Source: CAYSHJ01 sp964589725 (GTDB taxonomy: Bacteria; Planctomycetota; Planctomycetia; Planctomycetales; Planctomycetaceae). From it: a stretch of 8,103 nt of DNA. Position numbers and translations under genes: made by a program. Positions 1-4,982 of the stretch are shown here, one piece after another; position 1 is the stretch's first letter, and each line of letters starts with the position of its first letter. The notes beneath the pieces were generated by a model. That model searched no databases and was not told where the DNA came from. It saw only the letters and a list, made by a program, of their open reading frames with translations. The DNA is taken from assembly GCA_964589725.1 (NCBI GenBank), contig CAZPUJ010000687.1, positions 1 through 8,103 on the forward strand, read 5' to 3'.

Positions 1-137
1 GCCTGTTGATTTAGTCGCCCCTGAGCTTGCCTCAGGGGTTCAAGCGTTTCTGCACTACTCGAATTCCTCGGGAAAAACGTAGTGCAGAAACGCGTGAACC
101 GCCGAGGTGAACTCGGCGGCGGATTAATTCAACAGGC
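1..137. repeat. Cloverleaf-like palindromic element (REP/BIME-like)
   Basis: The element is closed by a 9-bp outer stem, GCCTGTTGA (1-9) with TCAACAGGC (129-137). Inside are three further stems: 18-25/31-38 (8 bp, 5-nt loop), a central 15-bp perfect stem 44-58/79-93 (GCGTTTCTGCACTAC), and 99-106/112-119 (8 bp, 5-nt loop). The two halves are inverted copies of each other. The side-hairpin stems differ in sequence (CCCCTGAG versus CCGCCGAG) yet both pair perfectly, which suggests selection on structure. No transposase is present, so the class is open: a paired inverted REP, a MITE-like element or an RNA-level structure. The element may start upstream of the window. Its right end overlaps the last codons and stop of a methyltransferase remnant. 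Confidence 0.85.
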
Positions 138-264
138 CCGCATACGACCGGTCGAGCGCTTCGCCGAACGAGTCCCGCAGCCGCTTCTTGATCAGAGTGA
201 TGGCCAAGTGCGTGATGTCGATGCCGATCCAGCGGCCTCCGGTCACTGCGGCAGAGTCTACAAA
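124..264 (-). pseudogene. DNA methyltransferase C-terminal remnant
   Basis: The minus strand reads VDSAAVTGGRWIGIDITHLA and then ITLIKKRLRDSFGEA. This matches the C-terminal part of DNA methylase N-4/N-6 family enzymes (type III Mod-like adenine methyltransferases), where a GRRWIGIDITHLAI-type segment is a hallmark. The frame then runs into the palindromic element, which supplies the end LLN and a TAA stop. Similarity fades upstream of about 264, so there is no start codon, S-adenosylmethionine loop or catalytic motif. I infer a dead fragment. It lies on the same strand as a remnant of the middle of the same protein type at 1153-1302, with the HNH gene between them. Confidence 0.7.
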
Positions 265-319
265 GCCACGGGCCAGGCTTCGCAGACGCAGCCGCACCCA
301 CGCGCCCGCTGGACGGTTT

Positions 320-1138
320 TCAGATATGAAGAGGACTACGGCCAACAACAACCTCGTAGCATGTTGGATGTACGTTTGCAAAAAGCTTGACCATGCTGAC
401 AATCAGGCACTCTGTATTTGGGCCACCGAAAACGACTGGCGACGTTTTTGTTGCTAGAGCGTGCGTAGCTCCTTGATGTTCAGCCTCAGGGACAAAATCG
501 CAGGAACCAACCCACATACCAATGTCCTCTCGCTCGCCGAGGATCGCTGGCAATACGAAAACTTCTTCAAGCGCGCTCAGCCCATGAAAGGCGACTGCTA
601 ACCCGTAGCCGATCTTTCCGATCATGCGGGCGAAGCTCACTGCATCAATCGTGTTGGAGTCTTGCAGTCGATTGGCACCGAGTGCCTTCGCAAGTTGATC
701 CGGAGGCTGCCCGAACCCAATGGTTTCGAGTCTCACTACGTCGATACCCGAGTTGTAGGAACGCGGCTCAAGAAAAGCCGCGCGTTTGAAGACAGGGAGA
801 TGCACGAAAGCGAGGGCATCCGCGACCGGAATGCTCACAGTTTTCTTTCCCTCCCGCCCAAAGATTGTGATAGGGACACTCGTCGGACGTTCTTTCGGAT
901 GTCGGGTGGGGAAACTAGCAACCGTACGAACTCGGTGCATGAAACCGCGAAGAACACGCCCTTCAAATTTCCTTGTGATCTTGGCGCAGGATTGACAACT
1001 GGCATCTTTCAAGACGATGCCGCCGCCGAGACCATAAGGAACCACATGTTCGTCGCTCAAATCACGAGTTTTCTTGCAGTAGATGCAAGCACCGACTCGG
1101 AGGTCGCTTTGAGTCAGCGATGGTTTGGCTTGCAACAT
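320..1138 (-). CDS. HNH endonuclease-like protein (272 aa)
   Basis: This is a probable metal-dependent nuclease of the HNH (beta-beta-alpha metal) fold. Near the N-terminus lie C18-x2-C21 (CIYC), then DLSDEHVVPYGLGG with H31 as the expected catalytic histidine, then C48-x2-C51 (CQSC), giving the four-cysteine zinc knuckle plus EH.P signature of HNH_5-like proteins. Position 52 is Ala where many HNH proteins have Asn. The segment that follows (KFEGRVLRGFM, then FPTRHPKERP) looks family-specific. The remaining ~200 residues are not recognised and could bind DNA or a substrate. I chose the ATG at 1138 because GGAGG lies six bases upstream. The frame stays open to 1426, but that extension is arginine-rich and covers a methyltransferase remnant in another frame. 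The gene has no intact neighbour on its strand. Its role (homing-type, phage-derived or defence) cannot be decided from sequence alone. Confidence 0.82.
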   Translation of the reverse strand: MLQAKPSLTQSDLRVGACIYCKKTRDLSDEHVVPYGLGGGIVLKDASCQSCAKITRKFEGRVLRGFMHRVRTVASFPTRHPKERPTSVPITIFGREGKKTVSIPVADALAFVHLPVFKRAAFLEPRSYNSGIDVVRLETIGFGQPPDQLAKALGANRLQDSNTIDAVSFARMIGKIGYGLAVAFHGLSALEEVFVLPAILGEREDIGMWVGSCDFVPEAEHQGATHALATKTSPVVFGGPNTECLIVSMVKLFANVHPTCYEVVVGRSPLHI

Positions 1139-1152
1139 TGCGATCCTCCAAA
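1139..1152 (-). promoter_or_regulatory. Strong ribosome binding site of the HNH gene
   Basis: On the minus strand GGAGG (complement of 1145-1149) is followed by ATCGCA and the ATG at 1138. This near-ideal spacing fixes the start and argues against the upstream 96-residue extension. The site begins directly after the stop codon of the methyltransferase remnant. Confidence 0.75.
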
Positions 1153-1302
1153 CTAAATGCAGTCCCGGTAAAGGGAGACGGTGGGCTTGAGCACGCGGCG
1201 GAGTTTGACGAGGCGCGGGGCCATGTTGGCCAGATACACGAGCATGCCGTTCTCGGCGAGAAAGGTGCGAAAGCCGATAATGGCATGAGCGACCCGTCCA
1301 CC
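1153..1302 (-). pseudogene. DNA methyltransferase internal remnant, copy 1
   Basis: The minus strand reads AHAIIGFRTFLGENGMLVYL, then ANMAPRLVKLRRVLKPTVSLYRDC and a TAG stop, split here as AHAII...YL and ANM...DC. This matches the part of type III Mod-like DNA methyltransferases that normally reads ..FLGDNDMMAYL..MAPRLVELRRVLKPTGSLYLHCDPT.. The YRDC end fits a mutated YLHC. Neither a start nor the following catalytic region is present. A second copy lies at 4983-5129 and ends at almost the same residue, so this piece appears to have been duplicated as a unit. DNA similarity between the copies extends to about 1302. Confidence 0.72.
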
Positions 1303-1553
1303 CCCCGCTCCTGTGTCGCCGAGTCTTCGCCACGGTCACGCTGCCGAACCGTCGCCACACCGACCCAAACCACGATGTCATTCTTCTTATGTCCGTCCCT
1401 TCAATTTGAACCATCAGCAGCAACAAACGCTCGAGAATCAGGACACGCTCGCGTCTTTCTCTCCCCCTTGCAGGTCGAACACCGTAAAGCTGTCTTCAGA
1501 CACTCACAGGCAAGACATTCCTTGATCTCGCTCACTTGCTTTCCGTGTTCTAA
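1303..1553. other. Unassigned spacer with a short Cys-rich frame
   Basis: No gene is convincing here. A minus-strand frame ending at 1401 contains ECLACECLKTALRCSTCKG, with two CxxC pairs that resemble a zinc ribbon. However, the frame begins inside the palindromic element, has no clear ribosome binding site and shows no codon bias, so I do not call it. A second minus frame (MTSWFGSVWRRFGSVTVAK) vaguely resembles the start of a LEPRxLL-type protein and is equally uncertain. Confidence 0.3.
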
Positions 1554-1847
1554 ATGACCGTGCGTGATTAGTGTTGATGATTTGTCGGCTTCAGCCGACT
1601 CCCCTTTTGCCACCAGCTTTAGCTGGTGGTGACGGAACCAACGAAGTTATCCGAGCCGGCTTTAGCCGGGCTTCTCGGCGCGTCTTCAGACATTCCGTGA
1701 AACGCGACATCGAGAAGCCCGGCTAAAGCCGGCTGAAACGATCGTCGAATTCGTAAACCACCGGCTGAAGCCGGTGGCAAACAGGGTGTCAGCTGAAACC
1801 GACAACAAATGCATCCTCAAACAGTGACGCTAATCACGCACGGTCAT
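1554..1847. repeat. Large palindromic element with nested hairpins
   Basis: Perfect 18-bp outer arms ATGACCGTGCGTGATTAG (1554-1571) and its complement (1830-1847) enclose hairpins placed symmetrically. These are 1584-1589/1594-1599 (GTCGGC), 1610-1617/1622-1629 (CCACCAGC, loop TTTA), a central 24-bp stem 1654-1677/1711-1734 built on GCCGGCTTTAGCCGGGC, with an inner CGCGT/ACGCG stem at 1679-1683/1702-1706, then 1758-1765/1770-1777 (CCACCGGC, loop TGAA), and a decayed partner of the first hairpin at 1788-1803. The layout, outer stem plus mirrored side hairpins around a long central stem, is that of the element at 1-137, but the sequence is unrelated. No protein is encoded. I infer a non-autonomous, MITE/REP-like element. 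Confidence 0.85.
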
Positions 1848-1928
1848 CACCATACCCCGAGTGTGATCAATCCGCAGATCGTCAGCATTGACCTTGAATG
1901 CTTCGGGATGATGCGTCCAAAGTTGCAT
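1830..1928 (-). pseudogene. N-terminal 32-codon remnant of an unidentified gene
   Basis: The ATG at 1928 follows GGGGAG with a six-base gap on the minus strand. It opens the frame MQLWTHHPEAFKVNADDLRI, then DHTRGMVM, then TVRD and TAG. The opening looks like a genuine protein start and recalls small planctomycete hypothetical proteins that begin MxLWTHHP (from memory, not checked). The last codons and the stop lie in the arm of the palindromic element, so the element appears to have inserted and cut off the rest. Little can be said about function. Confidence 0.5.
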
Positions 1929-1956
1929 GAGTGACTCCCCACCACCGCCGAGCTTC

Positions 1957-2211
1957 TTACTTTTGGGTCTTCATTTTGGGACGGCCCCGCCAATGAGAGT
2001 TCGCAAAGAACGCCGTCGTGACCGTACCGCCTGCTCCGAAGCTCGGATCAAGGTCGCCAGCGGAGAGCAGACAGCGGGTTTCGAGCAACTCTGCAGCGGC
2101 CGATCCGCCAGAGACGGACCACGACGCTCGGTGCCGTGCGGACCAGCGGCTCAGACACTTCCGCCGCGCCACACGCGCTTGGATCAACGCGAACACCTTG
2201 GTCCCTCGCAT
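1957..2211 (-). pseudogene. LEPRxLL/delta-60 repeat protein, N-terminal remnant (copy A)
   Basis: This 84-aa frame starts MRGTKVFALIQARVARRK and reaches AAAELLETRCLLSAGDLD, then PSFGAGGTVTTAFF. ELLETRCLLSA is a variant of the planctomycete LEPRxLL motif, found near the N-terminus of large, often surface or secreted, proteins. GDLDPSFGxGG is the usual entry into delta-60 (DUF5122) propeller-like repeats. Full proteins run to many hundreds of residues; here the similarity stops after about 65 residues and the frame ends in an unrelated tail. The start is supported by GGAGGAGG six bases upstream (complement of 2218-2225). Copies of the 5' region recur at 5130-5227 and 6358-6426, and a later part recurs at 4235-4396. 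Confidence 0.72.
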
Positions 2212-2430
2212 GGCGTTCCTCCTCCATGAGCACGCACGCGAACTTCAGCGGCAATCCTCACGGCGACGGCAAAGTCGCGGAACCTCACGAACTGGGAAAC
2301 CTCAAATTTCGGTCGGTGTGCGGTCCAAGGAAGCCCCGCTGCAATGAGCGACATTTTTGCCGGACCATCACCGCCGCATTCACGCGAGCGTGGCCGGTCT
2401 GGCAAGAGACAACGTCGGGGCGTGCGAATG
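2118..2430 (-). repeat. Dispersed repeat, copy A: LEPRxLL gene start plus leader
   Basis: About 310 bases align by eye with 5138-5445 and, less far, with 6358-6570. The repeat runs, on the minus strand, from a ~200-base leader through the ribosome binding site into the first ~30 codons of the LEPRxLL protein. Shared blocks include the stretch around 2188-2206 (GCGAACACCTTGGTCC) and GAACTTCAGCGGC at 2239-2251. The leader probably holds the promoter of the original gene. In this copy a GGCAG-AAA-CTGCC hairpin, intact in the other two copies, is degraded. Confidence 0.7.
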
Positions 2431-2607
2431 ACGCCTGGCCGACTTGCAGTTCGAGTCACGATCGCGGAATTTGAGGAGATGCGTCGCGGAGTCGATCTTG
2501 CGCATCCCATTGAAGGCCGTGACTTCAGGACGAGTGACACATCGCGTCGCGGCGACAAACGCCTTGACCCGATGGGCGTGGAATTGTAAACGGTCCCGCC
2601 CCGTGTG
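2431..2607. other. Spacer without a recognisable gene
   Basis: A plus-strand frame runs through to 2589 (VTIAEFEEMRRGVDLAHPIE and on). It starts inside the degraded repeat, has no ribosome binding site and matches nothing I know. It may be the tail of a lost gene. Confidence 0.35.
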
Positions 2608-2608
2608 T

Positions 2609-2633
2609 TAGACTGGTGCTGAGTCAAGACTCA
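2609..2633 (+). promoter_or_regulatory. Possible -10 box and operator palindrome
   Basis: TAGACTGGT (2609-2617) resembles a -10 box, and TTGTAA (2584-2589) could be a poor -35 with 19-base spacing. Just downstream TGAGTCAAGACTCA (2620-2633) forms a 6+6 palindrome with AA at its centre, 32 bases before the start of the operon. Its place suits an autoregulatory operator, as is usual for toxin-antitoxin operons. This is inference only. Confidence 0.3.
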
Positions 2634-2665
2634 ATTGTCCTTCGACGACCCTTACGAGTCACCCC

Positions 2666-3163
2666 ATGAGCCTGTCCGAAAAACTCTCCCGACGGATCGA
2701 ACTGTTCCTGGATGAAGTCGAGCAGTGGCAGGACGCGCACGCGGAGGCGATGGCTTGCCTCGACTTGCAGGACACTCTGGCCTTTGGGCTGTCCGTCTAT
2801 CACCAGATCGCCGGTGCGGAATCCGCTTGGCTCGCCAGCGTCGATGCCGGGCAAGTTCCGTTCGATGACGCGGAAGAGACCGCCTTCGGCCAACTGTATG
2901 CCTTGTGGCTGCTTCCCTGTGATCGACTGAGGGCCAAAGTTCAAAGGTTTGAGGACGCTGGATTCCACGTTGAAGAAGCAACAGAATTTCGTTCCGTGGC
3001 CGAACAAGCTCGGTCGTCCGCGTGGACCGGCCCGCTTTCGCCAGACGCGAATAGACGCCTTCAACGATTCCAATCGCTCACCGCCACCGAACTGAAGTCG
3101 CTGGCCGAACGCCACCCGCCACCCGCGACTTGGTTTGACGAATCGGAGATGTCTGCTCCGTAA
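2666..3163 (+). CDS. Helical hypothetical protein, partner of MazF-like toxin (165 aa)
   Basis: I do not recognise this protein. It is acidic and reads as mostly alpha-helical: an amphipathic N-terminus (SLSEKLSRRIELFLDEVEQW), a central part rich in A, E and L (FGLSVYHQIAGAESAWLASV, then DDAEETAFGQLYALWLLPCD), and a C-terminal region ending PPATWFDESEMSAP. There is no signal peptide, membrane segment or known DNA-binding motif. The ATG at 2666 is the first in frame after the spacer and has only a weak ribosome binding site. The stop lies 12 bases before the MazF-like start, so the two are almost certainly cotranscribed. Position suggests an antitoxin or toxin regulator, but 165 aa is long for MazE, PemI or similar antitoxins (usually 70-100 aa). 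An accessory role is also possible. Confidence 0.75.
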   Translation: MSLSEKLSRRIELFLDEVEQWQDAHAEAMACLDLQDTLAFGLSVYHQIAGAESAWLASVDAGQVPFDDAEETAFGQLYALWLLPCDRLRAKVQRFEDAGFHVEEATEFRSVAEQARSSAWTGPLSPDANRRLQRFQSLTATELKSLAERHPPPATWFDESEMSAP

Positions 3164-3175
3164 CAGGATGTGGAG

Positions 3176-3511
3176 ATGGAACTGCAAGCCGGAAGCATTG
3201 TCTGGGCTTCGGTCCCTGACCCTCGCGGGAAGAACCCAAAGGTTCGTCCGTTGGTCGTTCTGGTTTCACCAGAGGCCGATTGCTTTATCGCGGTTGCCGT
3301 GACCACCAGCGTCGAATCGTTCGACGACCAATCCTGCGTTCGATTGCCGTGGCACCGAGACGGACATCCTCGGACGAAACTGAGATCAGAGTGCATCGCC
3401 CGCTGTGATTGGCTCGTCTCCTTGGCGGCGCACCAAATCGCACGCGTCGGCGGAATGGTGCCGCGACACGTCTTGAATGCCATCCTCTCGCGACTGCCGA
3501 ACATGACATGA
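3176..3511 (+). CDS. MazF/PemK-family toxin-like protein (111 aa)
   Basis: This is probably a sequence-specific endoribonuclease of the MazF/PemK (CcdB-like barrel) fold, a type II toxin. G6-S-I-V-W10 opens the first strand, then comes a loop with K19-N20-P21-K22, then V23-R24-P25-L-V-V-L29, which fits the family's G-x-I-V-W ... K-x-R-P-x-x-V-L pattern. AVAVTTS (39-45) takes the place of the conserved strand carrying the catalytic Thr/Ser. KLRSECIARCDWLVSL (68-83) fits the late strand region. Length is normal for the family. I prefer the ATG at 3176, since AGGA (3165-3168) lies seven bases upstream; the GTG at 3170 would be too close. The toxin gene follows an unrelated 165-aa gene in place of a standard antitoxin. 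No frameshift is seen, so it may be active. Confidence 0.83.
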   Translation: MELQAGSIVWASVPDPRGKNPKVRPLVVLVSPEADCFIAVAVTTSVESFDDQSCVRLPWHRDGHPRTKLRSECIARCDWLVSLAAHQIARVGGMVPRHVLNAILSRLPNMT

Positions 3512-3535
3512 ACCACGAACGTGGAAACCCGGACA

Positions 3536-3655
3536 AAACTCAACGCTCCGACATCTGATGAGTCGGAATGGCGCTGCGCGGTCGGGCGAGCGTATTACGC
3601 GGCCTTCCATCAAGAACGTGAGTTGCAGCAAGCACTCCCAAAACGTGAATCTGGC
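3536..3655 (+). pseudogene. HEPN-domain fragment, inverted relative to its N-terminus
   Basis: The plus strand reads NAPTSDESEWRCAVGRAYYA, then AFHQERELQQALPKRESG. The EWRxAVxRAYYAAFHxxR core is the signature helix of small HEPN proteins, often toxins or RNases paired with an antitoxin. There is no start codon with a ribosome binding site and no C-terminal half: after residue G the plus frame reads antisense to the fragment at 3662-3706. The missing beginning of a HEPN protein lies on the opposite strand next door, so the simplest reading is a small inversion with loss of the 3' part. Confidence 0.65.
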
Positions 3656-3661
3656 GACAAG

Positions 3662-3706
3662 CAGTATCTTGGCTTCTTCGAGGTACTGTTTCCAATCAAA
3701 CGGCAT
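3662..3706 (-). pseudogene. HEPN-domain N-terminal remnant
   Basis: The minus strand reads MPFDWKQYLEEAKIL from an ATG at 3706, which overlaps the end of the upstream 136-aa gene by 11 bases. FDWxxYLxxAK is the usual first helix of small HEPN proteins. After 15 codons similarity ends and the frame becomes the antisense of the fragment at 3536-3655. The overlap shows that the HEPN gene was originally translated together with the 136-aa gene. Confidence 0.6.
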
Positions 3707-4106
3707 GTTGCGACCGCCGCGGGCGGAAGTCGGTGGTCAAGAGGATATCGCCGGAGCACTGTGCCAACTCGGTGGCAAACTCTTCACTGAGTCGGTCCAG
3801 TCGCGCGATAATGTCGGACTCGTAACGATCCTGCCTGATATCCAGCGAAAGATACCGGTCATCAATCTCCGGATCGCGATAGAGTTCCAGGGAAAGTTCC
3901 GCAGCATTTCCGAACTCGGCCCGCACACGCTCGCAAATCCGTGGCACGAGAGAACGCAGCGTTGAGTGATCCGAGAGGTAGCGTTCGACATCCAGCGGAT
4001 TCGGAATCGCGACGTCGGAACCAACGTCCAGTTCAGAATTGGCGACGACGCTATGTTCACTCAACGCCACATTCGCCGGCGAATCCAGAAGCCTTGAACG
4101 GGGCAT
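3696..4106 (-). CDS. Conserved-looking 136-aa protein, former partner of a HEPN gene
   Basis: I cannot name a function. Visible blocks are SELDVGSDVAIPNPLDVERY (27-46, approximately), LVPRICERVRAEFG, ELSLELYRDPEIDDRYLSLD and GDILLTTDFRP. The sequence alternates helix and strand, is acidic and lacks a signal peptide or membrane segment. I recall similar planctomycete proteins encoded directly before HEPN genes. It shows no GSxARG motif, so it is not a typical MNT nucleotidyltransferase partner, although the acidic DPEIDD strand could point to a very reduced version. The ATG at 4106 has a weak AAGG ten bases upstream; a GTG at 4070 is possible. The reading frame is intact although its downstream HEPN partner is broken. 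If it is an antitoxin it is now an orphan. Confidence 0.68.
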   Translation of the reverse strand: MPRSRLLDSPANVALSEHSVVANSELDVGSDVAIPNPLDVERYLSDHSTLRSLVPRICERVRAEFGNAAELSLELYRDPEIDDRYLSLDIRQDRYESDIIARLDRLSEEFATELAQCSGDILLTTDFRPRRSQHAV

Positions 4107-4234
4107 CGTGACAGCACCTTGGCAAAAGAGGTTTTCCCCTCACCGATCGGCGCGGCCTTGGTAGCACATTCTGATCGTAAAAGAGAGTTGCCACGGGATC
4201 GACATCAATATCAACCTGGCTGGGAAAAAAGCGG
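4107..4234. other. Upstream region of the 136-aa gene
   Basis: No supported gene. A minus-strand frame from 4260 runs through it (FFPSQVDIDVDPVATLFYDQ), but it starts in a different frame of the LEPRxLL remnant and ends inside the 136-aa gene. The promoter of that gene should lie here, yet no convincing -35/-10 pair stands out. Confidence 0.3.
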
Positions 4235-4396
4235 TCGAGCGACGATGAACTTGCCATCATTTTGAATGGCCAGACTCCTGGCGTCGGCGAAAATCCCGAT
4301 GCTCGCCGCGACTATGCCTCCGACGCCGAAGCTCGGATCAAGGTCGCCAGCGGACGGCAGTCACCGGTGTTCGAGTGACACCGCAGCGGCCGACAT
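4235..4396 (-). pseudogene. LEPRxLL/delta-60 repeat protein remnant (copy D)
   Basis: The minus strand reads SAAAVSLEHR, a TGA stop (4361-4363), then LPSAGDLDPSFGVGGIVAAS, then IGIFADARSLAIQNDGKFIV. LEHR-stop-LPSAGDLDPSFG is the LEPRxLL motif with the x residue turned into a stop and the second leucines changed. FADARSLAIQNDGKFIVA is a delta-60 repeat unit (usually ..ALQPDGKIVVAG). The DNA around 4327-4393 aligns with 2036-2106 of copy A. The fragment therefore starts inside the gene, without its leader, and is clearly dead. Confidence 0.7.
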
Positions 4397-4464
4397 CGAC
4401 CACGTCTTCGGCGCGCTAGGCTGGTTGGAAGACTCCCCGATTCCGTAGGATGCCTGGCGACAAA

Positions 4465-4485
4465 TGGGAAGGGTTCAGCTTCCCA
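4465..4485 (+). promoter_or_regulatory. Inverted repeat in the leader of the small paralogous genes
   Basis: TGGGAAG (4465-4471) and CTTCCCA (4479-4485) form a perfect 7-bp stem with a 7-base loop, 22 bases before the ATG at 4508 and just ahead of its AAAAGG ribosome binding site. It could be an operator or a hairpin affecting translation. A possible promoter, TTGGAA (4425) and TAGGAT (4446), lies upstream with a short 15-base spacing. Confidence 0.35.
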
Positions 4486-4507
4486 AGTCTTGAAAAGGTG
4501 ACTTTCC

Positions 4508-4741
4508 ATGACCATGACCCCGGAACAAATTGAAGTAGAAGTGATTGATCTCATTCACCGCGAACCGTTCGTGCCGTTCATGGTCGAAATGACCGACGGG
4601 AAGATGATCGAAATCCCGCATCCGAGGTTGGCGATAAACGGCGGGGGAGCCGTGTTTTTCGGCCCGGATGGTGGCTTGGTCGATTTCGAATTCAAACATG
4701 TGCGCGCGCTTCGACCGCTGACCGCCGAGGCGGTGTCATGA
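4508..4741 (+). CDS. Small hypothetical protein, first of a paralogous pair (77 aa)
   Basis: The protein has a short N-terminal helix (TPEQIEVEVIDLIHR), then EPFVPFMVEMTDGKMIEIPH, then a beta-rich part ending VFFGPDGGLVDFEFKHVRAL. The pattern PFxPFxVxMxDGxxxxIPHP, then a PDGG turn and V..L, resembles a family of 70-80 aa hypothetical proteins that I remember as common in planctomycetes. No function is known to me. Its layout suggests a small beta barrel or sandwich, without cysteines, signal peptide or membrane segment. The start at 4508 follows AAAAGG by nine bases; a second ATG sits two codons later. The stop overlaps the next gene's ATG (ATGA), so the pair is translationally coupled. Confidence 0.75.
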   Translation: MTMTPEQIEVEVIDLIHREPFVPFMVEMTDGKMIEIPHPRLAINGGGAVFFGPDGGLVDFEFKHVRALRPLTAEAVS

Positions 4742-4965
4742 CAACGCAGCAATTGGAGCGGGCCTTGCGCGGATTCAATCAACGTCGCCCGTTTCGTCGC
4801 TTTTTGATCGAACTCGAAAGCGGACGCGATATCTCGGTCGTCCATCCGGAGGCCATTCGCCGCGAGGATGATTTGTACGTGGCCCGATTGCCAGACGGCG
4901 GTCATGTCGTCTTCGCCGCCGCAAGTGTGACGCGTCTGCTCGATCCGCCCGCGGAAGCGAGCTAA
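4738..4965 (+). CDS. Small hypothetical protein, second of a paralogous pair (75 aa)
   Basis: This protein aligns with the preceding one along its whole length: RRPFRRFLIELESGRDISVV, then HPEAIRREDDLYVARLPDGG, then HVVFAAASVTRLL. Shared points are PF-x2-F-x-(V/I)-E, a (D/S)G turn, HP, PDGG and a final V..L. The overall sequence is otherwise well diverged, so the duplication is old. The ATG at 4738 overlaps the previous stop by four bases, and the gene ends with two consecutive TAA codons. A dimer or heterodimer of the two products is a reasonable but untested guess. Function unknown. Confidence 0.75.
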   Translation: MTTQQLERALRGFNQRRPFRRFLIELESGRDISVVHPEAIRREDDLYVARLPDGGHVVFAAASVTRLLDPPAEAS

Positions 4966-4982
4966 TAAGCTTTCGCTCGAAA

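Noticed and set aside
1..137. tRNA gene or integron attC site, because of the cloverleaf layout
   Set aside because: The arms are the wrong lengths, there is no anticodon or T-loop consensus, and no attC core sites or integrase are seen.
1139..1426. N-terminal extension of the HNH protein by 96 residues
   Set aside because: The extension is arginine-rich, overlaps the methyltransferase remnant in another frame, and a strong ribosome binding site precedes the ATG at 1138.
1554..1847. CRISPR array, because of repeated GGCTTTAGCC/GGCTGAAGCC units
   Set aside because: The units are mirrored hairpins of different sequence, not direct repeats with uniform spacers, and no cas gene is present.
3170..3172. 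GTG as start of the MazF-like gene
   Set aside because: The AGGA box would be one base away; the ATG at 3176 has a seven-base gap and fits the family's beginning.
2624..3187. 187-aa minus-strand frame opposite the 165-aa gene
   Set aside because: It is antisense to a gene that forms a tight operon with the MazF-like toxin; it has no ribosome binding site and its composition is atypical.
3513..3524. Palindrome CCACGAACGTGG after the MazF-like stop as a terminator
   Set aside because: The stem is only 4-5 bp and there is no T-run after it.
3521..3790. Intact plus-strand HEPN gene
   Set aside because: Only about 40 codons match the family; the rest is the antisense of the HEPN N-terminal fragment and the start of the neighbouring 136-aa gene's end.
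4057..4260. Minus-strand 67-aa frame (MMASSSSLDRFFPSQ...)
   Set aside because: It begins in a different frame of the LEPRxLL remnant and ends inside the 136-aa gene; nothing supports it as a gene.
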